Below are positions 24,401-36,659 of a stretch of DNA of 64,000 bases, in pieces (position 1 is the first letter of the stretch; each line of letters opens with the position of its first letter). Under the pieces are notes generated by a model. The model saw nothing but the letters and a program-made list of their open reading frames with translations, did not search any database and was not told the origin of the DNA. Where the stretch lies: NCBI GenBank assembly GCA_023014335.1, contig JAECYW010000018.1, forward strand, positions 372,001 to 436,000. The letters run 5' to 3'. Origin of the DNA: Galerina marginata. Its lineage: Eukaryota > Basidiomycota > Agaricomycetes > Agaricales > Galerinaceae. The translations under genes were made by a program, and so were the position numbers.

Positions 24401-27400
24401 TATGGGTTATCCAGTCAGTTTAACACCAATTTTGCGATTTTCACCAAGTTGAGCTGACTGTTTGCCTGATTTGGACACCATGACATCATTGAAAAACATA
24501 TGTAAATATTTGTACATTATTCTAGATTGGTCTGGGCAACACATTTTAGCATATTTAGCTCACTGAAATCTGTTTTAAGTGTAAATTCACACAAATTTGC
24601 GCTTTTTGGGTCGTGTGAGCAGGTCACATGACCTAATCAACCCTGGATACACATGCCACATGAAAGCCCTGATTTTTACAATTTTTTTGATACCAAGATC
24701 ATAAAAATTGGCCCAGTAATGGCTGAGATACAGAAACCATGCAGGGTCACTATAGCAGTGGGAGAATTTCCAACCATTGCGTTAGGAATGTTTTCTGCCT
24801 GCTATGCAGGCCGGAAAACAAGTTCTTTTACTACGTAAGAACTTGTAACAAGATTAATTAATTGACTACAATAAGAACTTGTAATAAGATTAGTTCATAC
24901 GTCACTTAGTTTTTATCAGATTTCCTTGAAATAAAGTGTGTAATTATCAGAAAAATCAGGGCTAAAAGATGGTGTCACAAGTGTATTGTCACATCTTTAT
25001 GTGACTTACCAAATGCGGAATATTGTTGAAAACACAGTAAATAAGCTATATTGAGAGATTTTAAAGACATTAAAATAAAATAAAAATACTGATAATGTTT
25101 TTTTTATCTAAGAGATGGTCTGTGCACACATATCACATGACATATCCCTGAGAATATTTTGGTCCAAGTTGGTGCATTACCAAATCCAAGGCAATTGCAC
25201 AAAGTCCTGCTGTGAGTTTGATTATGTAAGCTTCTAGAACATTATTTCCATCTTATTTGGTCATGTTCTGCAATGTTTGGTGTGTCTTTTATGGGTTATC
25301 CAGTCAGTTTAACACCAATTTTGCGATTTTCACCAAGTTGAGCTGACTGTTTGCCTGATTTGGACACCATGACATCATTGAAAAACATATGTAAATATTT
25401 GTACATTATTCTAGATTGGTCTGGGCAACACATTTTAGCATATTTAGCTCACTGAAATCTGTTTTAAGTGTAAATTCACACAAATTTGCGCTTTTTGGGT
25501 CGTGTGAGCAGGTCACATGACCTAATCAACCCTGGATACACATGCCACATGAAAGCCCTGATTTTTACGATTTTTTTGATACCAAGATCATAAAAATTGG
25601 CCCAGTAATGGCTGAGATACAGAAACCATGCAGGGTCACTATAGCAGTGGGAGAATTTCCAACCATTGCGTTAGGAATGTTTTCTGCCTGCTATGCAGGC
25701 CGGAAAACAAGTTCTTTTACTACGTAAGAACTTGTAACAAGATTAATTAATTGACTACAATAAGAACTTGTAATAAGATTAGTTCATACGTCACTTAGTT
25801 TTTATCAGATTTCCTTGAAATAAAGTGTGTAATTATCAGAAAAATCAGGGCTAAAAGATGGTGTCACAAGTGTATTGTCACATCTTTATGTGACTTACCA
25901 AATGCGGAATATTGTTGAAAACACAGTAAATAAGCTATATTGAGAGATTTTAAAGACATTAAAATAAAATAAAAATACTGATAATGTTTTTTTTATCTAA
26001 GAGATGGTCTGTGCACACATATCACATGACATATCCCTGAGAATATTTTGGTCCAAGTTGGTGCATTACCAAATCCAAGGCAATTGCACAAAGTCCTGCT
26101 GTGAGTTTGATTATGTAAGCTTCTAGAACATTATTTCCATCTTATTTGGTCATGTTCTGCAATGTTTGGTGTGTCTTTTATGGGTTATCCAGTCAGTTTA
26201 ACACCAATTTTGCGATTTTCACCAAGTTGAGCTGACTGTTTGCCTGATTTGGACACCATGACATCATTGAAAAACATATGTAAATATTTGTACATTATTC
26301 TAGATTGGTCTGGGCAACACATTTTAGCATATTTAGCTCACTGAAATCTGTTTTAAGTGTAAATTCACACAAATTTGCGCTTTTTGGGTCGTGTGAGCAG
26401 GTCACATGACCTAATCAACCCTGGATACACATGCCACATGAAAGCCCTGATTTTTACGATTTTTTTGATACCAAGATCATAAAAATTGGCCCAGTAATGG
26501 CTGAGATACAGAAACCATGCAGGGTCACTATAGCAGTGGGAGAATTTCCAACCATTGCGTTAGGAATGTTTTCTGCCTGCTATGCAGGCCGGAAAACAAG
26601 TTCTTTTACTACGTAAGAACTTGTAACAAGATTAATTAATTGACTACAATAAGAACTTGTAATAAGATTAGTTCATACGTCACTTAGTTTTTATCAGATT
26701 TCCTTGAAATAAAGTGTGTAATTATCAGAAAAATCAGGGCTAAAAGATGGTGTCACAAGTGTATTGTCACATCTTTATGTGACTTACCAAATGCGGAATA
26801 TTGTTGAAAACACAGTAAATAAGCTATATTGAGAGATTTTAAAGACATTAAAATAAAATAAAAATACTGATAATGTTTTTTTTATCTAAGAGATGGTCTG
26901 TGCACACATATCACATGACATATCCCTGAGAATATTTTGGTCCAAGTTGGTGCATTACCAAATCCAAGGCAATTGCACAAAGTCCTGCTGTGAGTTTGAT
27001 TATGTAAGCTTCTAGAACATTATTTCCATCTTATTTGGTCATGTTCTGCAATGTTTGGTGTGTCTTTTATGGGTTATCCAGTCAGTTTAACACCAATTTT
27101 GCGATTTTCACCAAGTTGAGCTGACTGTTTGCCTGATTTGGACACCATGACATCATTGAAAAACATATGTAAATATTTGTACATTATTCTAGATTGGTCT
27201 GGGCAACACATTTTAGCATATTTAGCTCACTGAAATCTGTTTTAAGTGTAAATTCACACAAATTTGCGCTTTTTGGGTCGTGTGAGCAGGTCACATGACC
27301 TAATCAACCCTGGATACACATGCCACATGAAAGCCCTGATTTTTACAATTTTTTTGATACCAAGATCATAAAAATTGGCCCAGTAATGGCTGAGATACAG

Positions 27401-28690
27401 AAACCATGCAGGGTCACTATAGCAGTGGGAGAATTTCCAACCATTGCGTTAGGAATGTTTTCTGCCTGCTATGCAGGCCGGAAAACAAGTTCTTTTACTA
27501 CGTAAGAACTTGTAATTATCCAAGCTGAGATACACATATAATCAACTCACCACTACTGCTTGAATTGAGGATGATTGATTTCCGTGGGTCAAGACTTGGT
27601 TCAGTTGGGGAAGCTTAAGGTTGAAAAGGTAGATTTGACCATGGTCGCTGCCACCCACAACCGACTGCCCTTTCTCACAGAAGACCACTCCCCTAATGTG
27701 TTTGCGAGTTGTCGGTAACTCCAAAGAATGTGTCGGGATAGAGCGGCCAGTCGGATATACGTCAAAGCCACCGTTGAGGTTATCTATGACGATGTTCCTC
27801 CCAGCTTCATCCAAGTCAGCGTTGCCGCTGAATTGACTTCAATTCTGGATTTGTAAGCCAAAAAGAAATACGCACATTGCAGTTTTGAAGGTCCTTGAGT
27901 ATTTCACCGCTGCAGTCTGTGAATCGTAACAAAACCTATTTCTGTCAGTGAGTATCGAGAAAGAATTTGATAAATCATAGGGCTCACATTTCACCCGATT
28001 CAAGGTGAAAGACTATGAGGTCTTCTCCCCCGTTTAAAAATTGGAGAGAACGAGGAATTGCTTGGCTAGAATCCACGGTCCACAACGCAGCTGGTGGGGT
28101 GGCAAGGTTTCCTGAAGAAAAAGAGAAGGTTTTTGCATCGCGTCGCATTTAAAAAGTCAAAGCAAACGCACCTTCCTTGCTGAATTGAAACATTTTCACA
28201 GTTCCATTGTGACTAGCAACAGCCAGCCGCTGCTGGTTGGGATCAAAAGCAACTGCTTCAACGCTGTTACCGGCGTCGGATATTTGGGTGTCTAAAACTT
28301 GGGTAAAGTTACTCTGTGTAACGCGTCAGTGCTCGAGCTCCAATAATTATAACAACAGGGAAACAAGAACCCACTCGCTTGCGTCGGTATACAATCAATC
28401 TGCCTCTCCCAGTACCCCAGCACAGTAAGCCACCGTTTCCTACGCTTACCCAGATCATGCAGGTGATTTGCCCCCAGCAACCACCGGAATCAGTAAGAGC
28501 TTCGTTCCGCTGGAAGGTGTTCAGATCCCAGATATTGACGCACTCATCATCGCCTGTCAAATTCCTTAAGGAACCGGATGCCAGCAGTTGGAATAATTGG
28601 TCTACCTCCACTGGCCAGAAGCTCAGATTCCCCTATGATAGCAAAACAATTGATAGGACCACGATGTCCGTCAAGCCTGGCTCTCAGGAA
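21417..28690 (-). CDS. WD40-repeat protein with C-terminal membrane segment
   Basis: Blades can be read from right to left: GHRGPINCFAIIGESELLASGG, then DDECVNIWDL, WGQITCMIW, GGLLCWGTGRGRLIVYRR, FDPNQQRLAVASHNGTVKMF, GSDHGQIYLFNLKLP and SDERHLIISGSSDNKSQICIW (phrases quoted in parts). Late exons are 27,551-about 27,814, 21,699-21,779 and 21,417-21,638. The final exon encodes a basic stretch (KRALQRKRREEER) and a hydrophobic segment (LFTLIVFNLALAITW), so the protein may be membrane-anchored. The intron between 27,550 and 21,780 is 5.77 kb because it holds the n=6 Helitron; both splice sites (GTGAGT, TCTAG) are intact. The first exon could not be fixed. WD40 proteins serve as scaffolds; the partner is unknown. 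Confidence 0.68.
21797..27515 (-). mobile_element. Non-autonomous Helitron, family A, n=6
   Basis: The 5,719-bp length equals 385 + 6 x 889 exactly. The 3' terminus is at 21,797 (after A at 21,796) and the 5' terminus at 27,515 (before T at 27,516). It lies inside a WD40-gene intron, 17 bp from the acceptor and 35 bp from the donor, without damaging either. Its units carry CAAGTGTATTG and CATCTTATTTGG, where other copies carry CATGCGTATTG and CATGTTATTTGG, so the array was amplified from its own founder unit. Confidence 0.9.
22182..27515 (-). repeat. 889-bp tandem array, six units, with trimer periodicity
   Basis: Equivalent positions recur every 889 bp (for example 22,875; 23,764; 24,653; 25,542; 26,431; 27,320). 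At one site, TAC(G/A)ATTTTTTT, six consecutive units read G, G, A, G, G, A, with the two A variants at 24,680 and 27,347, exactly three units (2,667 bp) apart. This suggests a three-unit block was duplicated. Confidence 0.9.
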
Positions 28691-28934
28691 GTAACTCTAA
28701 CAAACCGGCATTTGTCAATGTTACGAAAAACCAAAAGTAATGGGTTGAACCTACACTCCTGGGACGAATAAGGCTCCAGACTCGTTGTAGACACATATTT
28801 TAGATGTAGAAAGAAGGCAACGGATGACGCGTGAAATCACAGTGGATGCAGAAGGTGACGCGAACGGTTGGGCAAACGAGAGTTCAAGACGCGGAGTATT
28901 TAAAGTCTGCTGAAGATACCGTTGTTCGGTGCAA

Positions 28935-29260
28935 GTCATCCCAAGGTAGGCCAATTAGTGAGCCGCTCAAGACTGACGATGAACAAGTCGCTACCCCTGA
29001 CGACAGTGGGTTTCATCAGGGCGGGTGTGTGACTCGAACACGCTTGACGTACTTACGCTTTACTTCGCATCTCAGGGTAGGCCAATAATGAATCGTTCTC
29101 GACAGACTCGACTGATAATGAGTGAGATCTGAGCGGGCTGCTCAAGACCAACAATGAGCGAGTCGCTACACCTGAGGACAGCGGGTTTCAGGGCGGAAGT
29201 GACTCGAACACGCTCGACGTACTTACCTAGTCAGACACATCTCAAGGTAGCCGCAATAAT
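28935..29260 (+). repeat. Degenerate tandem duplication, about 180 bp period
   Basis: Two copies share CTCAAGAC, CGA(G/A)C(A/G)AGTCGCTAC, CCTGA(C/G)GACAG, GTGACTCGAACACGC, GACGTACTTAC and CATCTCA(G/A)GGTAG. The second starts near 29,120, and a third partial copy may start near 29,255 (GCAATAATGAATCG). It lies between the divergent WD40 gene and the gene at 29,503, so it is possible upstream DNA for either. Confidence 0.5.
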
Positions 29261-29502
29261 GAATCGGGCCAGACGGGTTTTGTTGGAGTTTTCGAAGCCT
29301 GAGTGTGTGACTCCACTTGCAATCGGGCCGGTCGTTCCTTTGTTCGTTCCCCAACATTATTGACTCGAGAGCTTTTGAACACCGGTCGAGTCAAGACTCC
29401 AATCGAAATCTAGAATGAACGAATCGTATGGTATATAACTTGTGCTCCTTGTCCTGCTTCTAAAGCCCAGCTTTGAACGAGTTTGCAACTTATCTCGCTG
29501 CT

Positions 29503-30189
29503 ATGATCTCACGACATCTGCCCTTGATCACTCACAGGATCCAGTTCTCGTCCAAAGTCTTGTCTACAGCTCCCATAGTCACATCTCGCCTCGAATTCAA
29601 CCCACGCTCTAGGCAGACTCTCAGATCTCAGCTTGATCGTGAGCTAACGCCATCGGACTCTGGCTCTGAAGACTTCCCTCTGGACCAGGATGTTGAATCC
29701 GAGTTGTCAGAGCTTTCCGACAGTGAGGAGGGAGTCACGCCTCCAACTATCATGAAGATTCCCAAACCCTCTGGGGAACCAGGTCGACCTGGGTCTGGCG
29801 GCTATAGCATTGAAGATGCCCTTGCTTCTTGGGGTAAAGAGGAGGTTTTGAAAGTGAATGTATGCTATTTAGACTGTCAGAAAGCGCCCTTCTTTAAACT
29901 GATTTAATTTTCTCAGATGCTCGTCAAGAAGCTGGCAGACTTGAAGTTGGATAAAACTCAGTCGTACAGCGAACAGAACGGCCAGAAAGTAAACGAGATA
30001 TGTGAAGAAGTAAGAAAATCCTCGTTTACCCTTTAAATTTATTTATTCTTGTATTTATTATTTTCCCTGCAGGTCGCTCTCCGTCATGATATCGTTCAGA
30101 AATACGACGACTTTTGGCCCATTCGCGGCATGCTCAAGATGCATCTCAAGACCACCTCAGAAATCCTGGCCCATTGTCGTAGCTTGTAA
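29503..30189 (+). CDS. Small protein with 'GGYSIEDAL' domain, three exons, apparently intact
   Basis: Exons 29,503-29,859, 29,917-30,009 and 30,073-30,189 are each a whole number of codons (119, 31 and 39 including the stop), giving 188 residues. I chose the ATG at 29,503; the open frame extends 10 codons upstream but without an ATG. The N-terminal half is low-complexity and acidic (SGSEDFPLDQDVESELSELS). The C-terminal half (GRPGSGGYSIEDALASWGKE, then LVKKLADLKLDKTQSYSEQN and VQKYDDFWPIRGMLKMHLK) matches a small domain family I associate with Agaricomycete genomes, often near transposons. Function unknown. This is the only complete, undisturbed multi-exon gene in the window. Confidence 0.68.
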
Positions 30190-30341
30190 AGCAAATTGCA
30201 ATCATAGAATGAACATTCGTAGATTTGTCAGTGATATAAATTGAGATTTTAAAAAAATTTAAAAGAAGAATCCTGGTGTATATGGGATATGGGACCGGAA
30301 CTGAAGGATTTTAGATGGGGTGGAATACACCAGGTATGGCG

Positions 30342-31640
30342 TTAAAGAGGCCCTGGATGCATCATAGGTGTAGGTGGAAACGGCGTGGGCACATCCATAG
30401 TAGTCAACGAGAGGGATGCAGACCTACATGTCAATGCAGGTAGAGCTGGCGGCAGTAGCAAGAAAGCACCGCAGCTGCTATAGAGAGGGTGGTGGCTGAA
30501 CGAGTTCGTAGAGGGGCAAATTGGGGCGGCAGGATATACTGCCGCCCCAAACGACAAAGTGGAGGCACCGTCGGAGGAGGCAGGAGTGCTGGGGAGCACT
30601 GGCCATCGATGTGGATGGAGGAGGTCGCGGTGACGGGGACGAGCCATCCGCAGTGACGTTGGAGGTGGAGGTGATGTGGCAGCATCGTCTTCGTGCGCGT
30701 CGAGGTTCATCTCCCGTGTTGGCACCATGTTGGGGCTGTATTATCCACGTTGATGCTGCCTGGGGTGATGGATGCGGTATGGTTTGGCCACATCGACGAG
30801 GTGGGGCGGTGTTGACAATATCCGTGGTGGTTACGGAGGTGGATGCAGGTTCGTCGCTCATGTTCTGGCGTGAGTCTCCACGCGACGGACAGTGCAGATG
30901 GTAGGTACGGTTTCCTATAACAAACGGGTGTGCGTAGCGGCAAACGTAGGTGTCATGGGCTGCATGCTGATGGGCACTGGATTACGGTGAAATGCCAATT
31001 AGCTGCACAGCGGGGGTCGGTTTTGCGACATACCTTGTGTATTCCTCACCCAATTTGCCCCTGGCTGCATCGCACAACTCATCATCCCTGTATATGCTCC
31101 CGTCGACGAGTGTGGGCTTGACATTGACTCTCCGCCTGTAGTCGATTCGCTGGGACTGCACTGCCTGTGAACCTGTGGTTGCAGGGTAGCTGTGGTCCAG
31201 GCGTGGAGTGGGAGAACAAGGACTGTGCAGGTCCTGGAGTGCGACAGACGATAGCCGCTATGGTTGCTTGGTCGCTGCGGACAGGGCGTTGATGTGCAAG
31301 AGATGGGTCGGGACACCGATAGTGTTTGGCTCGGCACCAATTTGGCCAGTGATCTTGGTGAGGACGACATTGATGAGGCCAAAAGCACCGGTAGCCTGGG
31401 ACATTGAGAGAGCTCCAGCACGCTGCACGCGTGGCTGCTTCAGTCGCGTCGACCGTATCCACAGTGGTTAAGGAGACCGACACGAGACTGCCCGTAGACG
31501 CGGGTGAAGGAGGAACGACAGCAGCATGGCGTAGAGGAGGGCCCTGGTGATACGACTGTGACATCCACATCGTCGTCGTTCAACGGTTCAAGGTGGTGGA
31601 GGAGTGTGACTGTGGCAGCGATGTCAAGGGGTGGGGGTGG
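30342..31640. other. GC-rich segment without a recognisable gene
   Basis: Long overlapping open frames occur on both strands, all with repetitive Pro/Ser/His/Gly composition and none with a recognisable domain. This is compositional. The segment contrasts sharply with the AT-rich DNA on both sides and ends at a Helitron-like 3' terminus (31,698), so it may be cargo of an otherwise unrecognised element. Confidence 0.4.
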
Positions 31641-31647
31641 TCGACCG

Positions 31648-31698
31648 TATAAAAGGGAGACTCATACATGCCATGCTTGCAATGGCCTACAAAGCAAG
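31648..31698 (+). mobile_element. Isolated family B-like Helitron 3' terminus
   Basis: AGACTCATACATGCCATG, a GCCATGCTTGCAATGGC hairpin and terminal GCAAG followed by T closely match the family B 3' end at 53,138-53,181, which also has AGACTCATACATGCCATG. I did not find a matching 5' terminus (TTATGAGTC) to the left within the GC-rich segment, so the element's extent is unknown. Confidence 0.5.
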
Positions 31699-33444
31699 TA
31701 TGTAATGTGACGTCTACCGTCTCCATCGCTGGATCAATAAGACGATACGCGTATCTTGGGAGGCTATAGAATATTTTATCTAGTTCAGCCAACCAAGAGG
31801 CCGAAATAAACAAATGTAGACTCATACCATGCATGCTTTAGTGCATTGACGTCTGTTTCTGTATCCTTCTCGCGGTGGACTAGATGTCAATATAGTTGAA
31901 GAAACATCATCCTTGAAATAGCGAATGACTTACCCGTAAGCGAGTGAGGCAGCGACTAGTCACGTACCCGGCTGTTCTCGAGGCTCGAGCTCGCCGCGAA
32001 CGCACTAAGTTACCATATGATGTACTCTGTCCCAGCAAAGCTGTACATCAAAGCTGTACATCAGCTTTGTCGTCGGTCAGGGAGCGACGAGAATGCTCTC
32101 AGACCTCCGCCCCCCGCCACCATGTACGCAAATAATGTTTCCTGTGCCGCCAGGACAGTAACGACTTGGAGCATATTGACACGTCGGACAGTTGTGACAG
32201 CAGCACCGGTGACTGAAAGAGGATGAGTCGCTCTTGCCGCTGAGTGACCCACGACCCTCTCAGCGACAAAGTTGCGACACGCTCAGCGCGCGACATATTT
32301 TGCCCGTACTAAAACGGGATCTTTTGACTCCAATCAAAAGGTTTGTCCAAAGGTTCTTTTTTGATCATGGCTAAAAGTTAGGCAAAAGGAGACATTCTGC
32401 CCACCGTTTGAATAGGGAATATACCAAAAAGGGAAAATGTAGACAAAATATCAGATTTTGGCTGGACTTTTGCCCTTGCCTCAAATTCTGATTTTGCTGA
32501 CTTATCAAAACAGGCAGTTTTGCCTCTCTTTTGACTTGTAGGCAAATACCAAATTTAAATTATTAGAATAAATCAGATATTTTAGCTACATTTCACTCAA
32601 TGTCAAAAGGCAGCCTTTTGACTCCAATTTTGCTCAGGTCAAAATCTGAACAACGTGTCCAACATTTTGACCCCCCGCAAAATAGCCCCACCCCAGTAGT
32701 GCAGGTTTTGTTTTGCTCAAGAGGAACGACTTCAACCTGGTCCTTAATTCCATCTGTCTGTTATTGTTTAAGTCACATTTGTTATTTTTAAAAACACCTT
32801 CACATACCGCATTAAAGTAACATAACTGCTTTCGTTTATGTACCTGATTTTCAGCAAGCCTTTCTACTTTGCTCTCTAAAATCTTGTTAATTTATATCAC
32901 AAGAATCATGAAAGTTTGACTAACCAGTAGCTTTCATATCATAGAACTGATCCATAGTGCTTTGTTGATAGGTGAAAGAAGGAATACTTTCACAAAGTTC
33001 TTTGCTCGCTTTTAAAGCTGTGCTCCACTATTGCAATCGATCAATCAAATTCTCCTATGCTTATAAAAAAAGCTTTGTAACTTCCTTTTTAGGTGTTGGA
33101 TCAATCTAGTCTTGTGGACCCTTGATGGTGTACCTTTGAAAATGGTGCTATATTCTTTTTTATTTCAATATAGAGTTGAAATTTTTCCATTCAGTTACTA
33201 GGGACATTAGAATCGGTCCGAAAATGCATTAGGTCTGCTGACCGGACAGAAATCTAGAACCCGGTTTTTACATCTTGGCATTATCAAATCAGATCTTCTT
33301 TTCTATAACTAAATAGACAGTGATCTGGTTTCTAGCCAACCTATCAGGAACCCCGCAGTTAGAATTTGGCGGTTCTTGGTTTTCATGTCATTCAGAAGCT
33401 TTTTTTTATAGGGGCTCAATATATTTGTACGTAACTCACTATAA
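31699..33444. other. Intergenic; AT-rich with TTTTGAC/AAAAGG words
   Basis: No gene is recognised. Between 32,310 and 32,690 the words TTTTGACTCCAAT and CAAAAGG recur in both orientations, but I could not resolve clean terminal repeats. Confidence 0.35.
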
Positions 33445-35491
33445 CTTGGTCAGAGGCCATTGCTGCGCATGGCAAAAACAAGTTCTTACTTTGGGGTGAG
33501 GCAGTGCCTGAAGACTTACACTGTTATTAAACAAATACATATTAAATACATAAATAACATGTAGTCCGCTCAAATCTGAACCGATTGGGATGACTTGGTC
33601 AGAGGCCATTGCTGCGCATGGCAAAAACAAGTTCTTACTTTCTAGGTGAGTCCGACTATAAATAAAGGTTAAATAAGTAAATATTACATAGTCCGCTCAA
33701 ATCTGAAGCTATTAGGATGATCTTATACTCAAAAAAAGCAGAAAAATGAGGCGGATCTAACAAGCCTAAAACGGCCTGGTCACGTGACCAGGAAGGCCCT
33801 GATTTTTACGATTTTTTTGATACCAAGATCATAAAAATTGGCCCAGTAATGGCTGAGATACAGAAACCATGCAGGGTCACTATAGCAGTGGGAGAATTTC
33901 CAACCATTGCGTTAGGAATGTTTTCTGCCTGCTATGCAGGCCGGAAAACAAGTTCTTTTACTACGTAAGAACTTGTAACAAGATTAATTAATTGACTACA
34001 ATAAGAACTTGTAATAAGATTAATTCTTACGTCACTTAGTTTTTATCAGATTTCCTTGAAATAAAGTGTGTAATTATCAGAAAAATCAGGGCTAAAAGAT
34101 GGTGTCACATGCGTATTGTCACATCTTTATGTGACTTACCAAATGCGGAATATTGTTGAAAACACAGTAAATAAGCTATATTGAGAGATTTTAAAGACAT
34201 TAAAATGAAATAAAAATACTGATAATGTTTTTTTTATCTAAGAGATGGTCTGTGCACACATATCACATGACATATCCCTGAGAATATTTTGGTCCAAGTT
34301 GGTGCATTACCAAATCCAAGGCAATTGCACAAAGTCCTGCTGTGAGTTTGATTATGTAAGCTTCTAGAACATTATTTCCATGTTATTTGGTCATGTTTTG
34401 CAATGTTTGGTGTGCCTTTTATGGGTTATCCAGTCAGTTTAACACCAATTTTCGGATTTTCACCAAGTTGAGCTGACTGTTTGCCTGATTTGGACACCAT
34501 GACATCATTGCAAAACATATGTAAATATTTGTACATTATTCTAGATTGGTCTGGGCAACACATTTTGGCATATTTAGCTCACTGAAATCTGTTTTAAGTG
34601 TAAATTCACACAAATTTGCGCTTTTTGGGTCGTGTGAGCAGGTCACATGACCTAATCAACCCTGGATACACATGCCACATGAAAGCCCTGATTTTTACGA
34701 TTTTTTTGATACCAAGATCATAAAAATTGGCCCAGTAATGGCTGAGATACAGAAACCATGCAGGGTCACTATAGCAGTGGGAGAATTTCCAACCATTGCG
34801 TTAGGAATGTTTTCTGCCTGCTATGCAGGCCGGAAAACAAGTTCTTTTACTACGTAAGAACTTGTAATCTTATACTCAAAAAAAGCAGAAAAATAAGGCG
34901 AATCTAACAAGCCTAAAACGGCCTGGTCACGTGGCCAGGAAGGCCCTGATTTTTACGATTTTTTTGATACCAAGATCATAAAAATTGGCCCAGTAATGGC
35001 TGAGATACAGAAACCATGCAGGGTCACTATAGCAGTGGGAGAATTTCCAACCATTGCGTTAGAAACCATTTTTGCCTGCTATGCAGGCCGGAAAACAAGT
35101 TCTTTTACTACGTAAGAACTTGTAACAAGATTAATTAATTGACTACAATAAGAACTTGTAACAAGATTAATTAATTGACTACAATAAGAACTTGTAACAA
35201 GATTAATTCTTACGTCACTTAGCTTTTATCGGATTGCCTTGAAACAAAGTGTGTAATTATCAGAAAAATCAGGGCTAAAAGATGGTGTCACATACGTATT
35301 GTCACATCTTTATGTGACTTACCAAATGCGGAATATTGTTGAAAACACAGTAAATAAGCTATATTGAGAGATTTTAAAGGCATTAAAATAAAATAAAAAT
35401 ACTGATAATCTTTTTTTTACCTAACAGGTGGTCTGTGCGCACATATCACATGACATATCCCTGAGAATATTTTTGTCCAAGTTGGTGCATT
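33445..35491 (-). mobile_element. Family A Helitron 3' portion, broken by later insertions
   Basis: The 3' terminus is at 33,445 (after A). A complete n=1 element is nested at 33,594-34,867. The outer copy resumes at 34,868, passes one 5'-type hairpin (ending near 35,127) and continues into a tandem unit, which stops at about 35,491 where unrelated foldback sequence begins. Just after the hairpin a 37-bp stretch containing AACAAGATTAATTAATTGAC is tandemly repeated. This outer copy is older than its nested passenger. Confidence 0.7.
33594..34867 (-). mobile_element. Non-autonomous Helitron, family A, n=1, nested
   Basis: The length is 1,274 bp = 385 + 889, with both termini present. The host copy would read GGGATGATCTTATAC (as in other family members); here GGGATGA precedes the element and TCTTATAC follows. 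The target is therefore between A and T with no duplication. Confidence 0.9.
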
Positions 35492-35494
35492 CAG

Positions 35495-36605
35495 CCATGG
35501 CTGTCATATGAAGCCATCAGAATGGACAGTTGCCCAATAAGCCTCATGCATCAGAACGGACAACTGTCCTTTGGGCAATTGTCCATCTATAAGACATTTA
35601 CGCTATATGATACGTTTATAATATAATGGTATTGGTTGTTTACAGTTTGATGGCATCAAATAAGATCATGTGACTTTGGATTTGCCTCTATTTACATGCT
35701 TGTCGTACATTTATGTAATTTTATGGCCTCAAATCCAAACAAATATAAATATAAGTCCTCAGAGCCACTGCATCTATGATATAAAAAGCCAAAAAGGTGT
35801 AAATTCCCAAAATGGCAAGACTTAGTCATCCAGCCAGTTCTGTACTTAGCAGCATTTCTGATAAGTTTCTTAATCTATTAAATATTATTAAAGTGCTTAT
35901 ATCTCAATGAGGAATACAACTAGTAATGTGATTTAAATGCTAGAAATATCTAAAAATAGATTACGTTAATCTGAGGGTATATTTCCTTTTTTGGAAATTT
36001 TCCCGTCTGCCAAAAATTTGTGAGAGAAGCCTGATAACGATTTTTTGTTTGGACAATAGCTCAATAAGGAAAGCAGATAAGGGTATGATTTGAGTGGATT
36101 CAGGGTCGTCTACCCTGAACGCAGGTTTTTTATTAGTAGCACAGCCACATCCGAGGACATTTGACATATTCTTGGACAGTTGTCCATTTGGGCAATTTAT
36201 GAAATGGACAAGTCTCTATTTGGACAACTGTCCAAGAATATATTAAATGTTCTCGGATGTGGCTGTGCTACTAATAAAAAACCTGCGTTCAGGGTAGACG
36301 ACCCTGAATCCACTCAAATCATACCCCTATCTGCTTTCCTTATTGAGCTATTGTCCAAACAAAAAATCGTTATCAGGCTTCTCTCACAAATTTTTGGCAG
36401 ACGGGAAAATTTCCAAAAAAAGGAAATATACCCTCAGATTAACGTAATCTATTTTTAGATATTTCTAGCATTTAAATCACATGATCAATCCTATTCCCTA
36501 TTGAGATATTAGGCCAACAATATGCCTTACATTATATCTTGGTAAACTGTCCAAAGGACAGTTGTCCCTTCTGATGCATGAGGCTTAATGGGCAATTCCC
36601 CAAGA
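35495..36605. mobile_element. Foldback element with long inverted arms
   Basis: The outer arms share GCCTCATGCATCAGAA and GGACAACTGTCC-type words (about 35,520-35,570 and 36,550-36,600, inverted). A longer inner palindrome of about 250 bp per arm is centred near 36,175; CTAAAAATAGATTACG at about 35,948 is mirrored near 36,450, so the same 60-70 residue open frame appears on both strands. The arms are unequal, with about 330 bp unmatched on the left. No transposase. The border sits inside the older Helitron copy. Confidence 0.65.
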
Positions 36606-36659
36606 TTTATGTTTCAAACTGACAGCTATTGGTGAACAGCCACTACAGAAGTTGAACTC

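Noticed and set aside
2639..27515. The regular tandem arrays as CRISPR-like or centromeric arrays
   Set aside because: Units are far too long and have no repeat-spacer pattern. They are bounded by Helitron ends inside genes, so they are element parts, not a CRISPR or a centromere.
32310..32690. A MITE defined by TTTTGAC/CAAAAGG words
   Set aside because: The words recur in both orientations but I found no matching ends or target duplication; composition alone may explain it.
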